Source: Desulfobacterales bacterium (GTDB lineage Bacteria; Desulfobacterota; Desulfobacteria; Desulfobacterales; JASJAZ01). From it: a stretch of DNA of 64,000 bases. Every line of letters starts with the position of its first letter. Position 1 is the first letter of the stretch. The position numbers and the translations under genes are program-made. The notes below the pieces were generated by a model, which worked only from the letters and a program-made list of their open reading frames with translations, ran no database searches and was not told where the DNA came from. Location of the stretch: assembly GCA_030066785.1 (NCBI GenBank), contig JASJAZ010000072.1, forward strand, positions 1-64,000, written 5' to 3'. Below are positions 1 through 8,969 of this stretch, in pieces.

Positions 1-432
1 CGTATGATTTTTACACAATTCAATTTTTCGCCGCTAATTTGTTCTCAAGGCCGACTTGGAATAATTTGTCAGAATAAAATATGGGTGGTGCTACAGTCGC
101 AAATTGATTAGGGAAAATGCATTTGTTGGTCACAACGCTAGTCATTATCTTGATGATGAAATATTAAATCATATTTGCCTTTTATTTTTTTCGACAATTG
201 GACAATGTCGTTTGTGGCATTTAATCGATAAATATGCGAGCCGTCAGATGATTAATTTTTATCCGATGAACCACGCGGCGTCAAACCTTTAGATGATAAC
301 ACCTTGAATATTATTAAAATTTCAAGTATAAATCCCAGCTAATATAAAAAGTCAAGTGGTTGTTAACCCTTGTGCCGTTTTACTTTTGGCGCGCTTGATT
401 TATCTATTTTCGATAATTAGCTATGATACCGT

Positions 433-1185
433 ATGAAAATACTTTTAACAAATGATGACGGTATTTATGCCCCGGGCTTAAAAGCACTCTATGATCTGTG
501 CGTTGTTCGTCATTCCGTTACAGTTGTTGCCCCGGACCGGGAGAGGAGTGCTATTGGACATGCCATCACGCTTAACAAACCGATCAGGTCAACAAAAGTT
601 AATTTCAATGGCAAAGCTTTCGGTTATGCGGTCAGCGGTACCCCGGCTGATTGCGTTAAGTTTGGCATCATGGAAGTCTTGTCTGAACGACCTGATTTGG
701 TAATTTCAGGCATCAATGCGGGCGCCAATGTGGGTGTCAATATCAATTATTCCGGAACGGTAGCCGCCGCCAAGGAAGCCGCAATGTATGGTATTAAAGC
801 CATAGCTGTATCGATTGCAAGTGATCGCGAACAACTTTACCAAGAGGCGTCGGTTTTTATTGAACGACTTGGCCAATTGGTGCTTCGCGAGGGATTACCC
901 CCAGGGACTTTTTTAAATGTCAATTTTCCCAATAGATCTTTAGACAAATCGATTGGTGTTCGAATTTGTCGACAGGGTATTTCCCTTTATGATGAGTATT
1001 TTGAACGTCGCGTGGATCCGCGCAATCGGACCTATTATTGGCAGGGATGTGATTCAAAGGCGCAATATGACGCTAAAGATATAGATGGGGCCGCCCTTGA
1101 TGCCGATTGTATTTCAATTACACCGATAAAGTGTGATATGACCGATTACCAAATGATCGAGGCCCTGCGAAAGTGGAAAATATAA
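433..1185 (+). CDS. surE: 5'/3'-nucleotidase SurE
   Basis: ORF begins MKILLTNDDGIYAPGLKAL, with SGTPADCVKFG and NVNFPN; typical SurE motifs and length (250 aa). Confidence 0.96.
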   Translation: MKILLTNDDGIYAPGLKALYDLCVVRHSVTVVAPDRERSAIGHAITLNKPIRSTKVNFNGKAFGYAVSGTPADCVKFGIMEVLSERPDLVISGINAGANVGVNINYSGTVAAAKEAAMYGIKAIAVSIASDREQLYQEASVFIERLGQLVLREGLPPGTFLNVNFPNRSLDKSIGVRICRQGISLYDEYFERRVDPRNRTYYWQGCDSKAQYDAKDIDGAALDADCISITPIKCDMTDYQMIEALRKWKI

Positions 1186-1352
1186 ACCATATTCACCTCG
1201 TGCATTAGGGTAGAAAACCTCCCTTAAAGTTACCAAGAGCAGGTGGATTTCTCAAAATGGCACTATTCATAATGATCCAACTAATTGAGAATCTTGAAAT
1301 TTGATGAACTTTTATCATTCGAAGATAAATGCAGAGGCATGCAGCGTTTGTC

Positions 1353-1985
1353 ATGTTTATTACTTTTGAAGGCATAGAAGGCGCCGGTAAAACCACGCAG
1401 ATCAAACGTTTATCGATTCATCTGCAACAAAAGGGTGAAAATTGCATCATTACCCGGGAGCCGGGGGGAACGGCTATCGGCGCTAAAATTCGTGCTATTT
1501 TGCTTGATCCCGCAAGCGGTGATTTGGCACCAGAGGCTGAATTATTGCTGTACCTGGCTGATCGAGCCCAACACATCAAACAGGTGATTCAACCTTATTT
1601 GAAGGCCGGCAATGCGGTATTATGTGATCGTTTCTATGATGCCACGATGGTCTATCAAGGTTTTGCGCGCGGTTTAAACCCAAGTTTAATTAGGCAATTG
1701 CATCAAATCATGTCAATCGATTTGCGCCCGGATATTACCCTACTTCTTGATCTTGCGCCACAGGAGGGTCTTAGGCGCGCATGGGCCGAATTAAAAAAGG
1801 GGTCGCGTGTTGGATGCGAATCCCGTTTTGAAGAAGAAACCCTTGCTTTTCACGAAAAAGTTCGCGCTGGATATTTGAAGTTAGCCCACCAAGAACCCCA
1901 CCGCTTTTGCGTTGTTGATGCACAGGTGGATGAAGAGCAGGTTCATCAACAAATCATTCAAACACTAGATGAATGGCAAAGATAA
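1353..1985 (+). CDS. tmk: Thymidylate kinase
   Basis: MFITFEGIEGAGKTTQIKRL P-loop, DRFYDATMVYQGFARG, LLLDL; internal ATG at 1353 is a better start than 1329. Confidence 0.95.
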   Translation: MFITFEGIEGAGKTTQIKRLSIHLQQKGENCIITREPGGTAIGAKIRAILLDPASGDLAPEAELLLYLADRAQHIKQVIQPYLKAGNAVLCDRFYDATMVYQGFARGLNPSLIRQLHQIMSIDLRPDITLLLDLAPQEGLRRAWAELKKGSRVGCESRFEEETLAFHEKVRAGYLKLAHQEPHRFCVVDAQVDEEQVHQQIIQTLDEWQR

Positions 1986-2064
1986 GGATCTTTTTGCGAC
2001 AGTTTTTTCACTTTATTACAGCACCTGGTAAAGACTATGACCACCGCCCGACAGGCCGTATAAG

Positions 2065-4341
2065 ATGAACGAATCCATATTGAATTGCATCGGCAATACG
2101 CCGCTGGTTAACATTCGGCAATTGAGTCCGAATCCGAATGTAACCCTCCTTGCCAAACTTGAATATATGAATCCGGGTGGATCTATTAAAGATCGGGTGG
2201 CCTTGGCCATGATTGAAGCCGGTGAAAAATCAGGAGAACTCACTCAAAATAAAACCGTCATCGAAGCCACTAGCGGCAATACCGGAATTGGATTGGCTCT
2301 GGTCTGTGCAGTTAAAGGTTACCGATTGTTGCTGGTCATGTCTGAGGCTGTCAGTTTAGAGCGGCGTAAAATATTAAAGGCCCGAGGCGCTGATATCCTG
2401 CTGACCCCCGGGCATTTGGGAACCGACGGTGCCATTGAAGAGGTCTATCGGATGTTGCGTGAGCAACCGGATGCTTACTTCATTACCGATCAATTTAACA
2501 ATGAGGCCAACTGGCAGGCGCATTATCATGGCACCGCGGAAGAGATCTGGCAGCAGACAAATGGCAGAGTCGATACGATCATATCCACTATGGGAACTAC
2601 CGGCACACTCATGGGCCTTCAGCGGCGCTTGAAAGAATTGAATCCGAAGCTGCATATTATCGGTGTAGAACCTTATCTGGGCCATAAAATTCAAGGCCTT
2701 AAGAATATGAAAGAGGCTTATCAGCCCGAGATTTACGATAAAGATCGATTGGATTATAAAATCAACATCGATGATGAAGACGCATTTGAAATGTCGCGTA
2801 GGTTGGCCAAAGAAGAAGGCCTATTTGTGGGTATGAGCAGTGGTGCGGCCATGGCCGTTGCCTGCAATGTGGCGCGCGATATGGAAGCGGGCCAGATTGT
2901 TGTGATTCTACCAGATGGTGGTGAACGCTACCTCAGCACTCCCCTTTTTGCTGAACGCGAAACGATTCAACTCAAATTTTACAATACCTTGAAAAGGTGC
3001 AAAGCACCGTTTGCGCCGATTATACCCGGCAAAGTATCGATGTATTCCTGCGGCCCAACGGCCTATGCTGAATTAAGTTTTGATGAATGCCGACGGGTTA
3101 TTTTTTCTGATCTTTTAAGCCGCTACTTGAGTTACCGTGGTTTTAGCGTTCAGCATGTTATGAACATTACCGATTTAGACGACAATACCATTGAATGCTC
3201 GGAAAGAGCCGGTGAAGAATTAACGATTTTTACCCAGAAATATATCGATTCTTTTATGAATGATTTCAATACCCTTGGTGTCAAACCAGCCGAAATGTAT
3301 CCCAAAGCCAGCGAACATGTAGATGATATGATCCAGTTGGCCAACGTGTTGGTAAAGAAAGGTTTTGCTTACGAAAAACTGCGCTCGGTCTATTTTGATA
3401 TTTCCCGTTTCAAGGATTATGGACGACTTTCGGGGATCGATTTAAATAAAATTCGCTTAGGAGCTACGGTGGATCTGGATGAATATGAAAAAGATAATCC
3501 CCGGGATTTTACACTGCTCAAACGCTGCAAGCTATCTGAATTGAAACGGGGGATATTCGCCAAGACCGAATGGGGCAACGTACGACCGTCTTGGCATCTT
3601 CAGTGCGCCGCCATGTCAATGCGCTATTTAAGTGCGCATTTTGATATCCATACAAGTCACCGCGAACTAATATTTCCGCATCATGAAAACGAAATAGCTA
3701 TTTCAAAGGCTGCGACCGGCGAGTCTCTGGCCAACTTTTGGCTTCATTGTGACGGTGTGATGGTTGATGGAAAGCGGGGTGGCAAAAAAGAAACGCCTTA
3801 TACAATCGCCTTTTTACAGGATCAAGGTTATACCGGTAAGGAAATTCGCTATTGGCTGCTTGCCACGCATTATCGCAAACCGGTAAAGTTCTCGCTGGAT
3901 CGGTTGGAATCGGCCAAACGATCCCTGAAGAGATGGCAAGCCTGTTTGCAGGCGCTTTACCGTATTAAAGACGGCCAGCCTTATCCTGACATGGATCAGC
4001 TGCTTTATGATATAAAGAATGGATTTCTTGGAGCGCTTGATGACGACTTGAATATTTCAGCTGCGCTGGCTGCTATTTTTAAACAAATAAAAAAGATCAA
4101 TACGCTGATCTCCGCAAGAAAAATCGATGATAAAGATGCACAAAAAATATTAGATGCATTTCGTTCGATTGACACGGTGCTTAATGTCCTCGAGTTTGAG
4201 CAGCCGGCAATCGATCTGGCTGTTGCGCAGCTGATTAAACAGCGCGATCAAGCGCGCCGCGCGCAAAACTGGGAACTTGCCGATAAGCTTCGCCAGCAAT
4301 TGATGGCCCATGGCATTCAACTAAGGGATGAGAAAATATAA
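2065..4341 (+). CDS. Fusion protein: PLP-dependent cysteine synthase (CysM/CysK type) + C-terminal cysteinyl-tRNA synthetase-like domain with degenerate catalytic motifs
   Basis: N-term GGSIKDRVA (PLP Lys), EATSGNTGIGLA and TMGTTGT loop. From about 2977, FYNTLKRCKAPFAPIIPGKVSMYSCGPTAY... WHLQCAAMS... LIFPHHENEIA is CysRS-like. HIGH region reads SFDE; KMSKS region reads RGGKK. Confidence 0.93.
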   Translation: MNESILNCIGNTPLVNIRQLSPNPNVTLLAKLEYMNPGGSIKDRVALAMIEAGEKSGELTQNKTVIEATSGNTGIGLALVCAVKGYRLLLVMSEAVSLERRKILKARGADILLTPGHLGTDGAIEEVYRMLREQPDAYFITDQFNNEANWQAHYHGTAEEIWQQTNGRVDTIISTMGTTGTLMGLQRRLKELNPKLHIIGVEPYLGHKIQGLKNMKEAYQPEIYDKDRLDYKINIDDEDAFEMSRRLAKEEGLFVGMSSGAAMAVACNVARDMEAGQIVVILPDGGERYLSTPLFAERETIQLKFYNTLKRCKAPFAPIIPGKVSMYSCGPTAYAELSFDECRRVIFSDLLSRYLSYRGFSVQHVMNITDLDDNTIECSERAGEELTIFTQKYIDSFMNDFNTLGVKPAEMYPKASEHVDDMIQLANVLVKKGFAYEKLRSVYFDISRFKDYGRLSGIDLNKIRLGATVDLDEYEKDNPRDFTLLKRCKLSELKRGIFAKTEWGNVRPSWHLQCAAMSMRYLSAHFDIHTSHRELIFPHHENEIAISKAATGESLANFWLHCDGVMVDGKRGGKKETPYTIAFLQDQGYTGKEIRYWLLATHYRKPVKFSLDRLESAKRSLKRWQACLQALYRIKDGQPYPDMDQLLYDIKNGFLGALDDDLNISAALAAIFKQIKKINTLISARKIDDKDAQKILDAFRSIDTVLNVLEFEQPAIDLAVAQLIKQRDQARRAQNWELADKLRQQLMAHGIQLRDEKI

Positions 4342-4342
4342 A

Positions 4343-5338
4343 ATGTTACCCACGCTATTTCCCCATACGTATATTCGCGCGGCTGATTTGGAAAAACTGC
4401 ACTTGCTTTTCAATAGCGTCGTTGTTTTGCAACCGGCCCCAGCCGAACTATCGGAAGCAATGCGCAAATGGACCGATGAACAGTTTTTACAGACTAGAAT
4501 CCCCATTGATAAGGACAATCAGAGGCTTGAACAAGTATTGGCCGGTTATCGATCATGGGCAGCGGAGCAGCATCTGGGAGATTTAGCCTTTTTAAAATCG
4601 CATTCGCCAGCCCCCCCCTTTAGAGATGCGTCACTGCCCTCTCAAATTCGTTCGCAAATAGCGCGTAATCTTAAAAACAGCGAGGACTCATTTAAACCCG
4701 ATCGTCTTTTAAATGACAGAGTATTCTTATCCATGGCGCATAGTTTTGATCAGCAAAACGATGACCTGAGTCAAGATTTAGGTAAGTTTTCTGTGTGGCA
4801 GCAAGAGCTTTTATCTGATTTATGCAGCACAGATGCCGTCGCCCTTCACAATTTGACCGATGCAAAAGTGACATCACACGACAATCGAGAACATTATATG
4901 ATCGAGCAGCGGCTCAAAGCTTGGGCCCATCTATGGCACTATGATGCATCTCCCTCCAAGGTTTACGTAACCACCAGCAAAGATGCGTATGCGCATTTAT
5001 TTGAATATGCAACTGGGGCGCAAGAACTTATCAATTATGACCATCTGGCCATCCCTCATTATCAAGCGCCCGAATGGCAGAAATGGCAACAGCGATTTTC
5101 AAATCGTATGGTCGACTTACTGTCATGCCAATGGACGCAATCGATTGATCTTCATTTCCTTGAAACTGATGACCTGAATCCATCAAGTGGTTTATCCATT
5201 TCAATCGGTGGATTTCCTAATAGATCACCGTTAGAAGTTTTTAATGAGATAGCTGATCTCACCAATGCACCACAATCTTTATCCCCCGAAAATAGCCACG
5301 GCAATACATTGATCATTTATCTTGGCCCACCGAAGTGA
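4343..5338 (+). CDS. Uncharacterised protein, probably translationally coupled to the upstream fusion gene
   Basis: About 331 aa ORF starting at the ATG overlapping/abutting the taa of the upstream gene (taaaATG); no recognisable domain by eye. Confidence 0.75.
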   Translation: MLPTLFPHTYIRAADLEKLHLLFNSVVVLQPAPAELSEAMRKWTDEQFLQTRIPIDKDNQRLEQVLAGYRSWAAEQHLGDLAFLKSHSPAPPFRDASLPSQIRSQIARNLKNSEDSFKPDRLLNDRVFLSMAHSFDQQNDDLSQDLGKFSVWQQELLSDLCSTDAVALHNLTDAKVTSHDNREHYMIEQRLKAWAHLWHYDASPSKVYVTTSKDAYAHLFEYATGAQELINYDHLAIPHYQAPEWQKWQQRFSNRMVDLLSCQWTQSIDLHFLETDDLNPSSGLSISIGGFPNRSPLEVFNEIADLTNAPQSLSPENSHGNTLIIYLGPPK

Positions 5339-5635
5339 GTTCCTGCAGACCGGCCTTTGAATTTCATTCATAAAAATAGCGAATCCCATATTATGCTGCG
5401 GTTGCATTAATGCACCATTATATACTTGCCAACGTTTTACCATTGATGAAATTTTAGTTAATAATAATAGGTTGTTATAATGTTGATTGTATCTCCAAGT
5501 TACTTTTATGAAAAAAAATGTTGAAGCCTTGACTCGCCTTGTTAATTAGTATATGGAGTTTTTTTCCGAATGTTGGAATGAATCAGGTGATAGCAATCAC
5601 TTTATGTTATTATTTTAAGAAAGGAGGCTTTATAA

Positions 5636-5824
5636 ATGGCTTTTATCCCGACCGTCGATCAAGAGAAATGCGAAGGCTGCGAAGAATGTGTTGATGTTTG
5701 CCCCGTTGAAGTATTTGAAATGGAAGATGGCAAATCAGTACCGGTTAATGCCGATGAATGCCTTGGCTGTGAAAGTTGTGTAGAAGTTTGCGAACCCGGC
5801 GCAATTACCATCGAGGAAACCTAA
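5636..5824 (+). CDS. 2[4Fe-4S] ferredoxin
   Basis: CEGCEECVDVCPVEVF and CLGCESCVEVCEPGAI double cluster motifs; strong RBS aggagg upstream. Confidence 0.95.
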   Translation: MAFIPTVDQEKCEGCEECVDVCPVEVFEMEDGKSVPVNADECLGCESCVEVCEPGAITIEET

Positions 5825-5838
5825 ATATTTATATTTAC

Positions 5839-5872
5839 GTTCCTTCTGTTCCAAATGCGGAGCAGAAGGAAC
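5839..5872 (+). terminator. Hairpin terminator downstream of the ferredoxin gene
   Basis: GTTCCTTCTGTTCC-aaatgc-GGAGCAGAAGGAAC: 14-bp stem with one G-U pair and 6-nt loop; only weak T-rich tail. Confidence 0.6.
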
Positions 5873-6078
5873 TATTCTCCCGACCTTTTCCTTCCTCTAT
5901 TAGCATGATTTCCCAATAAAAACTCTAAAATCTAGCCGATTCAGCGATCCATCAATATGATGTTATTCTCGATTTATCATATGGTGTATGATGGGTTGTA
6001 GCAGTTTCAAATCCCTCTCTGTAGTAATGTGGGCACTCATCCATTAAACCATATACAGCTTGCCTCTGCCAATATTCT

Positions 6079-6429
6079 ATGATAGCTTCACAGCCCATGA
6101 AGCAGTATGTGGTTGATGAGTTAAGACTTGAGGATTATGATAGAATCAAAGATTTTTTAGATGAGCATTTGGAATCCTCACAAATTGATGGCATCTATTG
6201 GTTGCCACTCGATCCGACAATTCTATCCGAGGATCAGATATCCCATACCGATTGCCAGCCTTTTTACTTTGCCCTCGATTTAGAACCAGATAAACTAACT
6301 TGTGAATTTTTGGTGCGAACAAAAAAAAGGGTTCGATGTAGTTGTATGGGGTATGCCGATCCAGAACAATGTCATTGGTTGATGCAATACGTTGATCGTA
6401 TATTTAGAACTTTGCAGATTAAAATTTAG
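6079..6429 (+). CDS. Conserved-type hypothetical protein
   Basis: 116 aa ORF (possible start at MKQYVVDEL, 6097); Cys-containing C-terminus VRCSCMGYADPEQC; no family recognised. Confidence 0.6.
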   Translation: MIASQPMKQYVVDELRLEDYDRIKDFLDEHLESSQIDGIYWLPLDPTILSEDQISHTDCQPFYFALDLEPDKLTCEFLVRTKKRVRCSCMGYADPEQCHWLMQYVDRIFRTLQIKI

Positions 6430-6518
6430 CAGCCCACCGCTCAAAAACCATGTTTCCCAATATTGTTCATGGCATAGAAATGATGCCGGCAGGCGAAATC
6501 AAAATGCACAAGCTATAA

Positions 6519-7265
6519 ATGCAATCAGATTTTATCTATAGGCTATACACGTATTTTGTTATAGTGTGGGTTATACTTCTCACACTTATTTTTGGGATGG
6601 CGGCCATCATATTATCTTTTTTTAGCAAAACCGGTAATCTGCCACACTTGGCGGCCAGGATGTGGGGACGGTTGATTCTTTGGGGTAGCGGCATCAAGGT
6701 GTCGGTCAAAGGCGCTGCCAACATTGTGCCCAATCGTTCAGCCATATACATGTGTAATCATCAGAGCAATTTTGACATTCCCGTGCTGCTGGCCTTTTTA
6801 CCGGTACAATTTCGCTGGCTGGCTAAAGCCGAATTATTCAGAATTCCGATTTTCGGTCGGGGTATGCGCGGTTGCGGTTATATCAGCATTGATCGCTCGA
6901 ATCGGCCATCTGCATTTGAAAGTTTAGCCCTTGCCGCTCGAAAAATTCAATCCGGCGTTTCGGTACTCATCTTTCCCGAGGGTACGCGAAGCTCAGATGG
7001 CTGTATCAGGCCTTTTAAAAAAGGCGGATTTGTAATGGCGCTCAATGCCAAGGCGCCAGTGTTGCCGGTCATTATTAATGGTACGTGGGACATTATGTCC
7101 AAAAGCAAGCTATTGATTAAACCGGGCCGCGTTCAACTAGAAATTAAAGAGCCTATTGAGACCATAACATATTCGCGTGATAGACTAGAAGAATTAATGC
7201 ATAACGTCCGAACGGTGATTGAATCATCCTACAATCGGGGAAAACGCTTATCAAAACAATGTTAA
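6519..7265 (+). CDS. plsC: 1-acyl-sn-glycerol-3-phosphate acyltransferase
   Basis: NHQSNFD (HX4D) and FPEGTRSSDG acyltransferase motifs; N-terminal TM segment. Confidence 0.93.
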   Translation: MQSDFIYRLYTYFVIVWVILLTLIFGMAAIILSFFSKTGNLPHLAARMWGRLILWGSGIKVSVKGAANIVPNRSAIYMCNHQSNFDIPVLLAFLPVQFRWLAKAELFRIPIFGRGMRGCGYISIDRSNRPSAFESLALAARKIQSGVSVLIFPEGTRSSDGCIRPFKKGGFVMALNAKAPVLPVIINGTWDIMSKSKLLIKPGRVQLEIKEPIETITYSRDRLEELMHNVRTVIESSYNRGKRLSKQC

Positions 7266-8908
7266 AAGTGATACCGCTGGGAGGCTTGGGTGAGATCGGC
7301 CTCAATATGATGGTTTTTGAATATGAGAACACGATTTTTGTAATCGATGCCGGACTCATGTTTCCGGAAGATCATATGCTGGGAGTCGACTGCGCCATTC
7401 CGGACATGAACTATCTTTTTCAAAATAAGTCTAAAGTTACCTGCGTTGTTTTAACTCATGCACATGAAGATCATATTGGTGCGTTGCCTTACTTGATTAA
7501 AGAATTGAATGTACCGATTTTTGGAACGCCGTTTACCCTTGAAATGGTTCGCTGCAAGCTGGAAGAGCGCGACCTGGCCGAATCAGTGAAATTGCACCCG
7601 ATTTCTCCCGAAGAAACGTTGAAGATTGGGCCGTTTGAACTCGAATTTTTTCGTGTGAGCCACAGCGTGGTGGATGGTGTTGGCATAGCGGTGCGTTCAC
7701 CGGTGGGCTTGCTGATTCATACGGGCGATTTCAAAATTAACCATTCGGCGATGGATGGTTATTTGACCGACGTGAACCGCCTCGCGCGTTATGGTGAAGA
7801 GGGGGTCGTCGCCCTTTTTTCAGATTCAACGAATGTTGAAAAAGAGGGCTATACAATTTCCGATGAAGAGATCGGCAAAACCCTCGCGCGCATTACGGAA
7901 GAATGCCAGGGGCGAATTATCGTGGCGCTTTTTGCTTCCAGCATTTACCGAATTCAGCAAATAATTAACATTGCCAAGGCCAGGAATAAAAAAGTAGTAT
8001 TTAGCGGTCGCAGCATTGAAAGCAGTGTCCAAGCCGCCAAAAAGTTGGGTTATTTACGTTTTACCGATGACATTACGATCGATATTCAGGAGGTTTCCCA
8101 ATACGCCGATGATGATATCATTATTATAACGACCGGCAGTCAAGGTGAACCGATGTCAGCCTTAGCCCGCATGGCCGAAGGCTCCCATAAACAAATTAAA
8201 ATTAAAACTGGCGACTTGGTGATTTTGTCATCAAAATTTATCCCCGGCAATGAAAAGGCCATCACAAACATCATTAACAAACTTTACCGGCGCGGAGCGG
8301 ATGTGATCTACGAGAAAATATCTGCTATTCATGTTTCGGGACACGCCTTTCAGGAAGAACTAAAACTGATGATTAATTTGACCAAACCTGAATATTTCAT
8401 TCCGATTCATGGAGAATACCGACACCTGCATTTACATAAACGTTTAGCTGAAAAGGTTGGCATTGAACCTCAGCATATATTGCTGGCCGAAAATGGTCGG
8501 GTTTTGAGATTTTCTAAAACCGGTGCATCTGTTGAGGAGCATGTGCACACGGGAAGAGTGCTTATCGATGGGAAGGGCGTTGGTGATGTTGGGCGAAGCG
8601 TTCTTAAAGAACGGCGACTGCTTTCGGAAGACGGCCTGGTGGTTGTCAACATGGCGTTTGATGAAGAGACCGGCATTATTGTTTATGGTCCGGAACTCGT
8701 TTCGCGGGGCTTTGTATTTCCCACCGAGACCGGTCATCTGCTAGAGGATGCCAAGTGTATTATCTTAGAAATCGTTGAGGAACTGGGACCGGAAGAACCG
8801 AACCGCATCGATCGAATTCGTGGGCGGCTGCAAACCTCGCTAAAACAGTATTTTAATTTTGCCATTAAGCGCAAGCCGGTGATCCTTCCATTTATATTGG
8901 AAGTATAA
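7259..8908 (+). CDS. rnj: Ribonuclease J
   Basis: Metallo-beta-lactamase HAHEDHIGALPY, HTGDFKI, SGHAFQEELKLMINLTKPEYFIPIHGEYRHL; beta-CASP architecture, 549 aa. Confidence 0.95.
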   Translation: MLKVIPLGGLGEIGLNMMVFEYENTIFVIDAGLMFPEDHMLGVDCAIPDMNYLFQNKSKVTCVVLTHAHEDHIGALPYLIKELNVPIFGTPFTLEMVRCKLEERDLAESVKLHPISPEETLKIGPFELEFFRVSHSVVDGVGIAVRSPVGLLIHTGDFKINHSAMDGYLTDVNRLARYGEEGVVALFSDSTNVEKEGYTISDEEIGKTLARITEECQGRIIVALFASSIYRIQQIINIAKARNKKVVFSGRSIESSVQAAKKLGYLRFTDDITIDIQEVSQYADDDIIIITTGSQGEPMSALARMAEGSHKQIKIKTGDLVILSSKFIPGNEKAITNIINKLYRRGADVIYEKISAIHVSGHAFQEELKLMINLTKPEYFIPIHGEYRHLHLHKRLAEKVGIEPQHILLAENGRVLRFSKTGASVEEHVHTGRVLIDGKGVGDVGRSVLKERRLLSEDGLVVVNMAFDEETGIIVYGPELVSRGFVFPTETGHLLEDAKCIILEIVEELGPEEPNRIDRIRGRLQTSLKQYFNFAIKRKPVILPFILEV

Positions 8909-8969
8909 GAGGATTTATTCCGCAAGCGGCGTTCATTAAAATACAAGAACTGAGGGTAGAAAAGCGTTT

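Noticed and set aside
104-292. 62-aa ORF upstream of surE
   Set aside because: No RBS, no recognisable domain, low-complexity composition typical of chance ORFs in AT-rich intergenic DNA.
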